Counted from the stretch's first letter, positions 1-8,082 are shown. The stretch is 32,774 bases of DNA from Clostridiales bacterium UBA7273 (GCA_002472405.1 DKRV01000030.1:1-32774); one strand, 5' to 3'. Translations and numbers: made by a program. The notes: generated from the sequence alone by a model not told the origin.

Positions 1-2
1 CA

Positions 3-59
3 GGTGGGCTGGCGCCCATCAAGACAAAAAAGGCAAAAATAGCCGAAAGGGTGCGCTGA
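3..59 (+). CDS. Possible C-terminal tail of an upstream gene (partial)
   Basis: Frame 3 is open from the window edge to a TGA at 57-59 and would end in a basic tail (...KKAKIAERVR). It would leave a plausible 53-base gap before the NfeD-like gene. Too little is present to recognise a family, and the frame of the next gene is also open to the edge, so this is only a possibility. Confidence 0.25.
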   Translation, partial: GGLAPIKTKKAKIAERVR

Positions 60-112
60 CAGGCGATATGGATTCGGCTCTCGTCAGCTTAAGAAAATTG
101 GAGGTGAAAGCA

Positions 113-574
113 ATGCCATTTGAAATGACGATGACAATGTTCTGGCTGATTGCCATGGTGTTTTTCCTCGTTGTCGAGGCGGTAACGGTGGGACTTGTGT
201 GCATCTGGTTTGCGGCAGGCTCGCTTGTTGCGCTGCTGTGCGCCATGTTCGATGCGCCCGTGTGGCTTCAGATCGTTGTGTTTCTCATCGTGTCGGCGGT
301 GACATTGTATTACACAAGACCGCTGGTGAAGAAGTATGTCAACAATAAGGTCGAGCCGACAAATGCCGATATCGTTATCGGCAAGGAGTGCCGCGTGACC
401 GAAACGATCGACAATATCGCAGGAACCGGCGCCGTTTATGTTGACGGGAAAACATGGACGGCACGCAGCGCCGACGATAACGAGACTATCCCCGAGGGAA
501 CGCTTGTAACGGCACGGCAGATAGACGGAGTCAAGCTCATAGTTTCGGCTATGGAAAAAGAACCAATAAAATAA
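113..574 (+). CDS. NfeD-like membrane protein
   Basis: Encodes 153 residues. Three hydrophobic membrane segments lie at about residues 8-27, 29-44 and 46-66. A soluble C-terminal part of about 85-150 has the beta-rich make-up of the NfeD OB-fold domain (IGKECRVTETI, GAVYVDGKTWTA, and GTLVTARQIDGVKLIV at the end). The frame is open further upstream, but GGAGG at 100-104 sits eight bases before the ATG at 113 and decides the start. It is the short NfeD form without a serine-protease domain. The next gene is an SPFH/stomatin-like protein 18 bases downstream. NfeD-stomatin pairing is a classic conserved arrangement, and the two proteins are thought to work together in membrane microdomain organisation or quality control. 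The family call is firm; the exact cellular role is not known. Confidence 0.85.
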   Translation: MPFEMTMTMFWLIAMVFFLVVEAVTVGLVCIWFAAGSLVALLCAMFDAPVWLQIVVFLIVSAVTLYYTRPLVKKYVNNKVEPTNADIVIGKECRVTETIDNIAGTGAVYVDGKTWTARSADDNETIPEGTLVTARQIDGVKLIVSAMEKEPIK

Positions 575-592
575 ATTTTAAGGAGACAGCAA

Positions 593-1498
593 ATGCAATA
601 TGTAATTTACGTACTGATACTTCTTGCGCTTATAATCATCGTAAGAAATATCCGCGTCGTCCAGCAGAGCAAGGTCATGATAATCGAGCGCCTTGGCAAA
701 TATCAGGCCACCTGGGGCACCGGCATCCATGTCAAGATCCCCTTCTTTGAAAGAGTTGCAAAGACCATCTCCCTCAAGGAGCAGGTTGCGGACTTTCCGC
801 CTCAGCCCGTTATCACCAAGGATAACGTCACCATGCAGATCGACACCGTTATCTACTTCCAGATAACCGATCCCAAGCTTTACACATACGGCATTGAGCA
901 CCCCATGGTCGCTATCGAGAACCTGTCGGCAACCACGCTGCGTAACATAATCGGCGATCTCGAGCTTGACCAGTGCCTTACCAGCCGCGATCTTATAAAC
1001 GGCAAAATGCGCACCATCCTTGACGAGGCTACCGACCCTTGGGGCATAAAGGTAAACCGCGTTGAGCTTAAAAACATCCTGCCGCCCAGAGAGATCCAGT
1101 CGGCGATGGAAAAGCAGATGAAGGCAGAACGTGAACGCCGTGAAGCCATTCTCCGCGCCGAAGGCGAAAAGCGTGCTGCGATCCTCGAGGCCGAGGGCGA
1201 GAAGGAGTCGGCTATCCTGCGCGCAGACGCAAAGAAGCAGCAGCAGATCCTTGAGGCCGAAGGCGAAGCCGCGGCTATTCTCAAGGTTCAGACCGCTACT
1301 GCCGAAGGTATCCGCCTTATAAACGAGTCCATGCCGAGCGACGCCGTGCTGAAGATCAAGGCTCTCGAGGCATTTGCCGCCGCTGCCAACGGCAAGGCGA
1401 CCAAGATCATCATCCCCAGCGAGATCCAGGGTATTGCGGGCCTGGCCGAGGGTGTTGTTCAATCGATCAAGGACGTTCCGGCAGACAAGGCAGAGTAA
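593..1498 (+). CDS. SPFH/band 7 (stomatin-like, paraslipin/QmcA type) membrane protein
   Basis: A 301-residue protein with one N-terminal membrane anchor (about residues 2-20). The SPFH/band 7 domain follows at about 20-180, with typical stretches VMIIERLGKY, GIHVKIPFFERV and VEIKNILPP-like VELKNILPPREIQ. After it comes a long charged Ala/Glu-rich coiled coil (about 170-240, repeated AEGEKxAAIL) and a C-terminal oligomerisation tail. Members form large membrane-bound oligomers that scaffold microdomains and are often paired with NfeD, as here. The ribosome binding site is AGGAG at 581-585, before ATG 593. A rho-independent terminator follows directly, so the NfeD-stomatin pair forms one short operon. 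Confidence 0.92.
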   Translation: MQYVIYVLILLALIIIVRNIRVVQQSKVMIIERLGKYQATWGTGIHVKIPFFERVAKTISLKEQVADFPPQPVITKDNVTMQIDTVIYFQITDPKLYTYGIEHPMVAIENLSATTLRNIIGDLELDQCLTSRDLINGKMRTILDEATDPWGIKVNRVELKNILPPREIQSAMEKQMKAERERREAILRAEGEKRAAILEAEGEKESAILRADAKKQQQILEAEGEAAAILKVQTATAEGIRLINESMPSDAVLKIKALEAFAAAANGKATKIIIPSEIQGIAGLAEGVVQSIKDVPADKAE

Positions 1499-1515
1499 TA
1501 AAAAGTTTAATAAAA

Positions 1516-1544
1516 GACCCGACGGGGCTCCGCCGGGTCTTTTT
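1516..1544 (+). terminator. Rho-independent terminator after the stomatin-like gene
   Basis: A 10-bp stem with one mismatch (GACCCGACGG / CCGCCGGGTC) and a GGCT loop is followed by five T. The ribosome binding site of the hexokinase starts right at its end, so the hexokinase either depends on read-through or has an unseen promoter. Confidence 0.85.
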
Positions 1545-1554
1545 GAGGTATATT

Positions 1555-2811
1555 ATGATCAAAGTAGCACAGTTTATGAAAAACCACGGCATGGATGCCG
1601 AGCGCATTGACCTTGCCGAATACACAAAAGCCTTTGCCGGCGCGATGCGCTCTGGGCTTGACGCTTTTCAGAAGGAAATGCCGATGCTGCCAACGTATCT
1701 GTACTCTTCCGGCAAGCTCCAAAAGGGCGGCAAGGCCGTAGTCATTGACGCCGGAGGCACGAATTTCCGCACGGCCGCCGTAGGCTTTGACGGCAAAAAA
1801 GCCGTTATCGAATCGCTTGACAAGCGCCCCATGCCCGGAGCGGACGAGTCTGCGGAATGGAACGAGTTCATCTCCTGCGTTGCCGACTGCGTGCAGCCGC
1901 TTCTTAAGCAGGCGCAGGATATCGGCTTCTGCTTTTCATATCCGATCGAGATCACGCCCGAGTGTGACGGTAAGGTGCTCGGATTGACAAAGCAGGTGGA
2001 TATCAAAGATGCTGTCGGTTCGTATCTCGGCGCGGCTCTGCGCGCGGAGCTTGAAGCTCGAGGCGAGCACCCGGGCAGAATAGTCGTTTTGAATGATACC
2101 CCGGCTACGCTGCTTGCCGGCAAGGCACTCGCCAAGGGCGGCTATGACGGCTATATCGGCCTCGTTGCAGGAACCGGCTGCAACACCTGCTGCGAGATCG
2201 AATGCGGCAGGATAGGCAAGCTTAATGTACCCGGCGGCAGGAAGATGCTCGTCAATCTCGAAAGCGGCTCTTTTGCCGGATTTGCGCGCGGCGACGCAGA
2301 CCTTGCAATGGACGCCGACCTGCCAGACACCGGCGAGTATGTTGCCGAAAAGATGATATCAGGGCGCTATCTCGGACAGGTGTGCATGTATACGCTGAAA
2401 ATGGCCGCCGCCGAGGGGCTTTTCTCCGAGCGCGCATCCGAGATCATCGAAAAAATGACCGAGGTCGTGACCCCGACTATCGACAAGTGGGGCAGCGGTC
2501 GCTTTCCTAAGGGATTCAACAGCGAGGATAGGGTCAATCTGGTTTACATAATCAATGAAATTTTCGAGCGCTCTGCCAGATGCATTGCAAGTATGCTCTG
2601 CGGCATACTCGAGGTCACGGGAGCGGGCGAGGCGCGCCCTGTGTGCATCGCGGTGGACGGCTCGCTGTATTCCGAGAGCAAGCTCCTGCGGCCCGAGCTT
2701 GAACGCTTCATGGATGTGTACGCCGGAGAGATCATGGGCAGACGCTATGAATTCGTAAACGCCGAAAATATGAGCCTTATCGGAACCGCCGCGGCGGTTT
2801 TGCTGAAATAA
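1555..2811 (+). CDS. Hexokinase of the eukaryotic-type family
   Basis: A 418-residue single-domain sugar kinase that would phosphorylate glucose or other hexoses with ATP. Motifs appear in family order. VIDAGGTNFRTA is the phosphate 1 loop and LNDTPATLL carries the catalytic Asp. GLVAGTGCNTCCEIE is phosphate 2, NLESGSFAGF is a glucose-binding stretch with the usual Glu, and VDGSLY near the C terminus belongs to the adenosine site. These are signatures of the eukaryotic hexokinase family (Hexokinase_1/_2), not of the shorter bacterial ROK or Glk glucokinases. The start is ATG 1555, just after GAGGT at 1545-1549. A TTG at 1543 lies inside the terminator T-run and is unlikely. The gene ends three bases before the metal-binding lipoprotein gene. 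Bacterial members occur in some Clostridia and spirochaetes. Confidence 0.88.
   Translation: MIKVAQFMKNHGMDAERIDLAEYTKAFAGAMRSGLDAFQKEMPMLPTYLYSSGKLQKGGKAVVIDAGGTNFRTAAVGFDGKKAVIESLDKRPMPGADESAEWNEFISCVADCVQPLLKQAQDIGFCFSYPIEITPECDGKVLGLTKQVDIKDAVGSYLGAALRAELEARGEHPGRIVVLNDTPATLLAGKALAKGGYDGYIGLVAGTGCNTCCEIECGRIGKLNVPGGRKMLVNLESGSFAGFARGDADLAMDADLPDTGEYVAEKMISGRYLGQVCMYTLKMAAAEGLFSERASEIIEKMTEVVTPTIDKWGSGRFPKGFNSEDRVNLVYIINEIFERSARCIASMLCGILEVTGAGEARPVCIAVDGSLYSESKLLRPELERFMDVYAGEIMGRRYEFVNAENMSLIGTAAAVLLK
2542..2551 (-). repeat. Dispersed 10-mer TTATGTAAAC, copy 1
   Basis: Exact copy, reading GTTTACATAA on the plus strand inside the hexokinase gene, in frame GTT-TAC-ATA (Val-Tyr-Ile). The extended minus-strand form is GATTATGTAAACC. 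Confidence 0.8.
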
Positions 2812-2814
2812 ACT

Positions 2815-3789
2815 ATGAAACACGCATTTAGAAAAATCATACCGCTGCTGCTGACGCTGTGCATTGCCCTGTCGGGCTGCGCCGCGCAGGAAGCGGAGAA
2901 AAAGGACAGCTCAAAGCTTCAAATTGTCTGCACAAATTTCCCGGCCTATGACTTTGCACGCGAAATGGCAGGGGACAGGGCGCAGATAAAGCTTTTGATA
3001 AAGCCCGGCGCGGAGGTGCACTCGTACGAGCCTGCGCCAAAGGAGATCGTTGCAATACAGGAAAGCGATCTGTTTATCTGCAACGGCGGCGAGTCAGAAG
3101 CCTGGGTCGAGACGCTCGTGTCCGACGATGTAAACGTTCTGCGCATGATGGACTGCGTTGAGACCGTTGCCGAGAGCAGCGAGGGCATATACGCTTCCGA
3201 CCACGACCACGAGGGCGAGCACGACCATGATGCCGACCATGACCATGAGCACGAGGAAGAGGAGCTTGACGAGCATGTGTGGACAACGCCAGGCAACGCG
3301 GCGAAGATCTGCTATGCCCTGTGCGATAAGCTCTGCGAGCTTGACCCGGATAACGCAAACGAATACATGCTCAATTACGAGGTCTATAATGCAAAGCTCA
3401 TGGAGCTTGATATAGACATACGCACGACCGTCATGAACGGAGTGCGCAAAACGCTTGTTTTTGCCGACAGATTCCCGATGCGGTACTTCACGCGCGAGTA
3501 CGGCCTGACGTATTACGCTGCCTACCCCGGCTGCGCGTCGCAGACCGAGCCGTCGGCCAAGACGGTGGCGTTCCTCATCGACCATGTGCGCGAGGAGAAC
3601 ATACCGGCGGTGCTGTACATGGAGTTTTCAAACGAAAAGATGGCAGATGTTATCTGCGAGGATACCGGCTGCAAAAAGCTGCCGTTTTACTCGGCGCACA
3701 GCATCACCGCGCAGCAGTTTGAGGACGGGGTGACTTACATTGACCTCATGCGCATGAATATAGAAACCCTGAAGGAGGCGCTTTACTGA
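2815..3789 (+). CDS. znuA: Zinc/manganese-type ABC transporter substrate-binding lipoprotein (ZnuA/AdcA-like)
   Basis: A 324-residue metal-binding lipoprotein that would capture Zn2+ (possibly Mn2+) outside the cell. The signal peptide ends in a lipobox (ALSGC, Cys22). The ZnuA fold shows EVHSYEPAPKEI (His69) and DEHVWTTPGNA (His154). A mobile His/Asp/Glu-rich loop at about residues 130-146, with repeated DHDH, is the hallmark of zinc-specific members. Where many relatives have a third His before AFGYF, this protein has ADRFPMRYF, a pattern I recall from clostridial members. The TAA of the hexokinase is three bases upstream and there is no clear ribosome binding site, so translational coupling is likely. 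The ATPase and permease genes follow at once. The specificity call rests on the His-rich loop. Confidence 0.88.
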   Translation: MKHAFRKIIPLLLTLCIALSGCAAQEAEKKDSSKLQIVCTNFPAYDFAREMAGDRAQIKLLIKPGAEVHSYEPAPKEIVAIQESDLFICNGGESEAWVETLVSDDVNVLRMMDCVETVAESSEGIYASDHDHEGEHDHDADHDHEHEEEELDEHVWTTPGNAAKICYALCDKLCELDPDNANEYMLNYEVYNAKLMELDIDIRTTVMNGVRKTLVFADRFPMRYFTREYGLTYYAAYPGCASQTEPSAKTVAFLIDHVREENIPAVLYMEFSNEKMADVICEDTGCKKLPFYSAHSITAQQFEDGVTYIDLMRMNIETLKEALY

Positions 3790-3790
3790 T

Positions 3791-4495
3791 ATGGCACAGA
3801 TAATATGCCGCGACCTGAGCTTTGCCTATGACGGTGAAACGGTGCTCAGTGACATTAACTTTTCGCTCGATGCAGGCTCGTATCTGTGCATCGTCGGCGA
3901 AAACGGCTCGGGCAAGAGCACGCTCATGCGCGGACTTCTCGGGCTGAAAACGCCTTCGACCGGCACAATAACGTTCAATGATCTTAAGCCGACTGAGATC
4001 GGATATCTTCCGCAGCAGACGCAGATCCAGCGCGATTTTCCGGCGTCTGTGCGCGAGGTGGTGCTTTCGGGCAGACTCAATTCAATGCACGGCAGGCTGT
4101 TTTATAACGCAGCCGACAAAGCCGCCGCGGCCGAGAATATGGAGCGGCTCGGCATCGACGATATAGCAGACCGCTGCTATCTTGAGCTGTCCGGCGGACA
4201 GCAGCAGCGCGTCCTGCTTGCGCGTGCAATGTGCGCAACAAAAAAGCTTCTGCTGCTCGATGAGCCGGTGACTGGCCTTGACCCTGTTGCGGCAAACGAG
4301 ATGTATAACCTCATAAAGCTTGTCAACCTCTGCGATAACACGAGCGTCATCATGATATCGCACGATATCCACGCCGCGGTGCGGTATGCAACGCATATTC
4401 TGCACCTCGGACACAGCCAGCTTTTCTTCGGCACGACCGCGCAGTACCGCGAAAGCGATCTCGCACGCAGATTTGTGGGAGGTGAGAGAGCGTGA
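3791..4495 (+). CDS. znuC: Zinc/manganese ABC transporter ATP-binding protein (ZnuC-like)
   Basis: A 234-residue ABC ATPase that powers the metal importer from the cytoplasmic side. It has Walker A GENGSGKST (about residues 36-44), a Q-loop within YLPQQTQ, the signature ELSGGQQQR, Walker B LLLLDEPVTGLDP and the H-loop ISHD. Length and the early Q-loop match metal-type (ZnuC/MntB) ATPases. It begins one base after the lipoprotein stop, with AAGGAGG upstream inside that gene, and overlaps the permease gene by four bases (GTGA). The three genes are therefore one translationally coupled unit. Confidence 0.92.
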   Translation: MAQIICRDLSFAYDGETVLSDINFSLDAGSYLCIVGENGSGKSTLMRGLLGLKTPSTGTITFNDLKPTEIGYLPQQTQIQRDFPASVREVVLSGRLNSMHGRLFYNAADKAAAAENMERLGIDDIADRCYLELSGGQQQRVLLARAMCATKKLLLLDEPVTGLDPVAANEMYNLIKLVNLCDNTSVIMISHDIHAAVRYATHILHLGHSQLFFGTTAQYRESDLARRFVGGERA

Positions 4496-5313
4496 TAGAG
4501 CTTATTAAGGAGATGTTCTCTTATCACTTCATGGTCAGAGCCGTGGTTGTCGGTGCGCTTGTTTCGCTGTGTGCGGCGCTGCTTGGCGTATCACTCGTGC
4601 TCAAGCGCTATTCCATGATCGGCGACGGCCTGTCGCACGTCGGCTTCGGCGCGCTGGCTATTGCGGCGGCTGTAAACATTGCACCGCTGTATCTTGCCGT
4701 TCCGGTCGTTATCGCGGCGGCGTTCCTGCTGCTGAGGATAAATCAGAACAGCAAGATAAAGGGCGATGCGGCTATCGCGCTGATATCCTCGTCGGCGCTG
4801 GCAATAGGCGTTGTTACCGTATCGCTTACAACGGGCATGAACACCGACGTTTCAAACTACATGTTCGGCAGCATTCTCTCACTCAGCCATGCCGACGCGG
4901 TGCTGAGCATAGTGCTCTCCGCCGTTGTGCTTTTGATGTTCGTGCTGCTGTATCCGCGCATATTTGCCGTCACCTTTGACGAGACCTTTGCGCGCGCAAC
5001 GGGCACAAAGGCGCAGCTCATAAACAGCGTCATAGCCGTCCTCACCGCCGTCACGGTGGTCATCGGTATGCGCATGATGGGTGCGCTGCTCATATCGAGC
5101 CTTATAATTTTCCCGGCGCTGACGGCAATGCGCGTCTGCCGCAGCTTTAAGGGCGTTGTCATATGCTCGGCGGTGATTTCCGTCGTGTGCTTCGTGATCG
5201 GAATGGCTGCATCTTATGCATTTGAGCTGCCGTCCGGCGCGGCGATAGTAATAGTCAATATAATCGCATTTGCGGCATTTTCTTTTGCAGCTTTACTAAA
5301 AAAGAGAGCATAA
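4492..5313 (+). CDS. znuB: Zinc/manganese ABC transporter permease (ZnuB-like)
   Basis: A 273-residue integral membrane protein of the ABC-3 family with about eight hydrophobic segments. It includes the typical early stretch LKRYSMIGDGLSHVGFGALA and the late GMRMMGALLISSLIIFPALTA. It forms the membrane channel of the metal importer with the preceding ATPase. The start is GTG 4492, preceded by GGGAGGTGAGA and overlapping the ATPase stop. It is the last gene of the hexokinase-metal transporter unit and is followed by a terminator at 5337-5370. Confidence 0.92.
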   Translation: MIELIKEMFSYHFMVRAVVVGALVSLCAALLGVSLVLKRYSMIGDGLSHVGFGALAIAAAVNIAPLYLAVPVVIAAAFLLLRINQNSKIKGDAAIALISSSALAIGVVTVSLTTGMNTDVSNYMFGSILSLSHADAVLSIVLSAVVLLMFVLLYPRIFAVTFDETFARATGTKAQLINSVIAVLTAVTVVIGMRMMGALLISSLIIFPALTAMRVCRSFKGVVICSAVISVVCFVIGMAASYAFELPSGAAIVIVNIIAFAAFSFAALLKKRA

Positions 5314-5336
5314 AACTGTACAAAGCACATAAAAAC

Positions 5337-5370
5337 CGGCTCCGAACACCAAATTCGGGGTCGATTTTTT
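5337..5370 (+). terminator. Rho-independent terminator after the metal transporter
   Basis: A 10-bp stem including two G-T pairs (CGGCTCCGAA / TTCGGGGTCG) with a seven-base loop is followed by A and six T. Confidence 0.8.
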
Positions 5371-5392
5371 ATGCAAAAATTCATGAAAACGG

Positions 5393-5426
5393 TGAATATT
5401 CGCACCATAATGAATATTATTCATTA
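5393..5426. promoter_or_regulatory. ArgR-box-like palindromes upstream of the amino acid importer
   Basis: The near-perfect palindrome TAATGAAT-ATT-ATTCATTA (5408-5426) has 8-bp arms and closely resembles an ARG box (TGAAT-N4-ATTCA), with a three- instead of four-base centre. TGAATATTCG at 5393-5402 is a related half site, and CGAATATT at 5452-5459 and GTGAATAAA from 5482 repeat the TGAAT-like element. Arginine repressors bind paired boxes of this kind in front of arginine transport and biosynthesis genes. The assignment to ArgR is inference. Confidence 0.5.
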
Positions 5427-5473
5427 AATACGGCTGTTTAACGAAAAATTACGAATATTTTTTCAAAAAAGTG

Positions 5474-5502
5474 TTGACAACAGTGAATAAACATGCTAAT
5501 AT
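5474..5502 (+). promoter_or_regulatory. Strong sigma-A-type promoter of the amino acid importer operon
   Basis: TTGACA (5474-5479), a 17-base spacer and TAATAT (5497-5502), with TG at 5494-5495 making an extended -10. Transcription would start near 5509, about 54 bases before the lipoprotein gene. Confidence 0.88.
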
Positions 5503-5562
5503 AGGCAACGTCGTAAGGAACGACACAAAAAACAGTTTAAAATTTTTTGAGAGGTATAGAAA

Positions 5563-6489
5563 ATGAAAAAGTTTATCGCACTTATGCTCGCGATGGTCAT
5601 GGTGTTCGCACTGTGTGCCTGCGGCAACGACAGCAAAAACGACACCGACGCCGATGCGAAAGATTATTCTTCCATGACTCTTGACGAGCTCAAGGCAGAG
5701 CTCAAAACCGTAAACGAAGGCAAGCTCACCGTAGCTACCAGCCCCGACTTCGCACCCTACGAGTTCTACTCCCTCGATGCCGACGGCAACGCGACCCTCG
5801 CAGGCTTCGATATCGCATTTGCTCAGTACATAGCAGATAAGCTCGGCCTCGAGCTGAACATCGTCCCCATGGACTTCGACGGCACCCTCGCAGAGCTTCA
5901 GGCAAAGAACGTTGATATCGGTATGGCCGGTTACTCCCCCGACCCCAAGCGTGAGAGCATCATGAGCTTCACCAAGATCTACTACAATGGCGGCCAGTCC
6001 TTCATCACCTCCAAGGCAAAGGCTGACGAGATCACTTCTCTCGAAGCAGCAAACAACGCAAAGTACAAAATCGGCGCACAGACCGGTTCTATCCAGATGG
6101 ATCTGGCAGAGGCAAACACCCCCGACGCTGACAACATCGGCCTGACCAAGGTTCCCGACATCATCGCAGAGGTCGTCTCCGGCAAGCTCGACGGCGCATT
6201 CATGGAGACCATCGTAGCAAAGGCATACCAGGCACAGTACGAAGATCTGGTCATCGTATGCGACGTACCTTACGAGCAGGAAGGCTCCGCAATCGGCGTC
6301 AACAAGGATAACGAAGTTCTGCTCGCAGCAATGAACCTCATCATCGACGAGGCAATCAATGACGGCAGCCTCCAGAAGTTCGTTGACGAAGCCGGCATCC
6401 TCGCAGTCGGCGACAAGTACGAAGGTCTGCTCGACGACGCAGGTCATGTTCCCGCAGCCGACGACACGGCAGCAGATACCGCAGCATAA
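5563..6489 (+). CDS. Polar amino acid ABC transporter substrate-binding lipoprotein
   Basis: A 308-residue secreted lipoprotein of the SBP_bac_3 family that binds a polar amino acid outside the membrane. The signal peptide ends in lipobox LCAC (Cys20), followed by a short charged linker. The binding fold starts at KLTVATSPDFAPYEF and continues with GFDIAFAQYIADKLG, LQAKNVDIGMAGYSPDPKRE and KIGAQTGSIQ, all typical of this family. GAGAGG lies ahead of ATG 5563. Codon use is strongly biased to C-ending codons, as in highly expressed genes. The C terminus is an acidic Ala/Asp tail. The exact ligand cannot be read from the sequence; arginine or a related cationic amino acid would fit the ArgR-like operators. 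Confidence 0.92.
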   Translation: MKKFIALMLAMVMVFALCACGNDSKNDTDADAKDYSSMTLDELKAELKTVNEGKLTVATSPDFAPYEFYSLDADGNATLAGFDIAFAQYIADKLGLELNIVPMDFDGTLAELQAKNVDIGMAGYSPDPKRESIMSFTKIYYNGGQSFITSKAKADEITSLEAANNAKYKIGAQTGSIQMDLAEANTPDADNIGLTKVPDIIAEVVSGKLDGAFMETIVAKAYQAQYEDLVIVCDVPYEQEGSAIGVNKDNEVLLAAMNLIIDEAINDGSLQKFVDEAGILAVGDKYEGLLDDAGHVPAADDTAADTAA

Positions 6490-6507
6490 CGATAACAATA
6501 ACGAAAT

Positions 6508-6534
6508 TTCTCCCCGGAGAATCTCCGGGGAGAA
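6508..6534 (+). terminator. Intercistronic hairpin between binding protein and permease (partial terminator or mRNA-stabilising)
   Basis: A perfect 12-bp stem (TTCTCCCCGGAG / CTCCGGGGAGAA) closes an AAT loop and is followed only by TTTCCC. The weak T-run suggests partial termination or 3' end protection that keeps binding-protein mRNA above permease mRNA. Confidence 0.65.
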
Positions 6535-6571
6535 TTTCCCGTATTCACGATAGTTTGAAAGGAGAAAGACG

Positions 6572-7351
6572 ATGTTCTTTACTCAGGAGGGTTTTGCACT
6601 GACATGGGATTACAGGCAGCTGTTTATAGACGGCCTTGTCTGCACCGTGTCCCTGTCCGCGCTGACCGTTATATTCGGATTCATCCTTGCGCTTGTGCTG
6701 GCGGTGATGCGCCTGAGCAATTGGCATCCCTTCAGCTTCCTTGCGCTCGATAAAAACGGGCACCTGCGCGAGGAGGGCTTCCTCGCCGCTCTCGGCCGCT
6801 TCAACCCGGTGTCCTTTATCGCAAGCATTTATGTTGAGCTGTTCCGCGCAACGCCTATGCTTGTTCAGCTCTTCATTATATATTATGTAGTGTTCGCAGA
6901 TATAGATATTCCGTCGTTCAAGCTGTTCGGAACTATCCGCTTTGAGCGTTTCGTTCCCGGTGTTGTTGCACTGAGCCTGAACTCGGCGGCGTACCTCAGC
7001 GAGATCATCCGCTCCGGCATCCAGAGCATCGACGGCGGCCAGACCGAAGCTGCGCGCTCCCTGGGTCTTACCCAGACGCAGAATATGCGCTTTATCATCC
7101 TGCCGCAGGCAATCAAGAACATTCTCCCGGCTATCGCAAACGAATTTGTCACGATAATCAAGGAGTCCTCTATCTGCTACACCATCGGCGTGGGCGAGAT
7201 CATGTATGCAGTCGCATCCATCAAGGGCGCAACGTTCCGCATAGCCGAGCCGCTTGTCGTTGCAACGGCTGTCTACTTCTGCCTGACATTCCCCACCTCC
7301 AAGATAATCGAACACTTTGAAAGGAAGATGAGCGTCGGTGACAAACGATAA
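6572..7351 (+). CDS. Polar amino acid ABC transporter permease (HisM/GlnP family)
   Basis: A 259-residue permease of the His/Glu/Gln/Arg family. It has an N-terminal membrane segment after LTWDYRQLFIDGLVCTVSLS, the stretch YVELFRATPMLVQLFIIYYV, and the EAA loop AAYLSEIIRSGIQSIDGGQTEAARSLGLTQ, which contacts the ATPase. The central loop (about residues 50-80) is somewhat long. The start ATG follows GAAAGGAGAAAG. It overlaps the ATPase gene by 14 bases. It would act as a homodimer in the membrane. Confidence 0.92.
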   Translation: MFFTQEGFALTWDYRQLFIDGLVCTVSLSALTVIFGFILALVLAVMRLSNWHPFSFLALDKNGHLREEGFLAALGRFNPVSFIASIYVELFRATPMLVQLFIIYYVVFADIDIPSFKLFGTIRFERFVPGVVALSLNSAAYLSEIIRSGIQSIDGGQTEAARSLGLTQTQNMRFIILPQAIKNILPAIANEFVTIIKESSICYTIGVGEIMYAVASIKGATFRIAEPLVVATAVYFCLTFPTSKIIEHFERKMSVGDKR

Positions 7352-8081
7352 AATAATCCAGGTAAAAGACCTGAAGAAATACTATAAAAAGGGCGTTATC
7401 AAGGCGCTCGACGGCGTTTCGGTCGATATTAACCGCGGCGACGTTATGGTCGTCATCGGCCCGTCCGGCTCCGGCAAATCGACGCTTCTGCGTTCGCTGA
7501 ACCTGCTTGAGGAGCCGACTGCCGGCAGCATCATTTTCGAGGGCGTCGATATAACCAACAAGAAGATCGACATAAACAAGCACCGCCAGAAGATGGGCAT
7601 GGTTTTCCAGCATTTTAACCTGTTTCCGCACAAGACGATTCTGGAGAACATGATCCTTGCGCCCGTTGAGGTTAAAAAGATCCCGGCCGAGCAGGCCAAG
7701 GCCAAGGCAATGCAGCTGCTTGAGCGCGTCGGCCTTGCCGACCGCGCCGACGCTTACCCCATACAGCTCTCCGGCGGCCAGAAGCAGCGTATAGCCATCG
7801 TGCGCGCGCTGTGCATGGAGCCTGACGTTATGCTGTTTGACGAGCCGACGAGTGCACTCGACCCCGAAATGGTCGGCGAGGTTCTCGACGTTATGAAGGA
7901 ACTTGCCAACGAGGGCATGACGATGGTCGTCGTTACCCACGAGATGGGCTTTGCCCGTGAGGTCGGCAACCGTGTGCTGTTCATGGCCGACGGTAAGCTC
8001 GTTGAAGAAGGCACGCCCGAGGATATCTTCGAAAATCCTCAGAGCGAGCGTTTGCAGGACTTCCTGTCCAAGGTGCTTTGA
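7338..8081 (+). CDS. glnQ: Polar amino acid ABC transporter ATP-binding protein (GlnQ/HisP family)
   Basis: A 247-residue ATPase with all expected motifs: Walker A GPSGSGKST, Q-loop MVFQHFNLFPH (the family hallmark), signature LSGGQKQR, Walker B VMLFDEPTSALDP and H-loop VTHEMGFA. It starts with GTG 7338 inside the permease gene and its TGA is followed after one base by the next start. It energises the importer encoded just upstream. The gene symbol marks the family, not a proven glutamine specificity. Confidence 0.93.
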   Translation: MTNDKIIQVKDLKKYYKKGVIKALDGVSVDINRGDVMVVIGPSGSGKSTLLRSLNLLEEPTAGSIIFEGVDITNKKIDINKHRQKMGMVFQHFNLFPHKTILENMILAPVEVKKIPAEQAKAKAMQLLERVGLADRADAYPIQLSGGQKQRIAIVRALCMEPDVMLFDEPTSALDPEMVGEVLDVMKELANEGMTMVVVTHEMGFAREVGNRVLFMADGKLVEEGTPEDIFENPQSERLQDFLSKVL

Positions 8082-8082
8082 T

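Noticed and set aside
1..112. A riboswitch or leader RNA at the window start (TGGGC/GCCCA hairpin)
   Set aside because: The hairpin is only five base pairs and no conserved riboswitch core can be recognised in the short visible part.
3199..3260. GACCAT/GACCAC-type repeated bases as a DNA repeat element
   Set aside because: They encode the His/Asp-rich metal loop of the zinc-binding lipoprotein.
5449..6498. A long minus-strand open frame opposite the amino acid binding lipoprotein
   Set aside because: Same cause: strong codon bias of the real gene leaves the antisense frame open. Composition is Cys/Val/Gly-rich and unlike a protein family.
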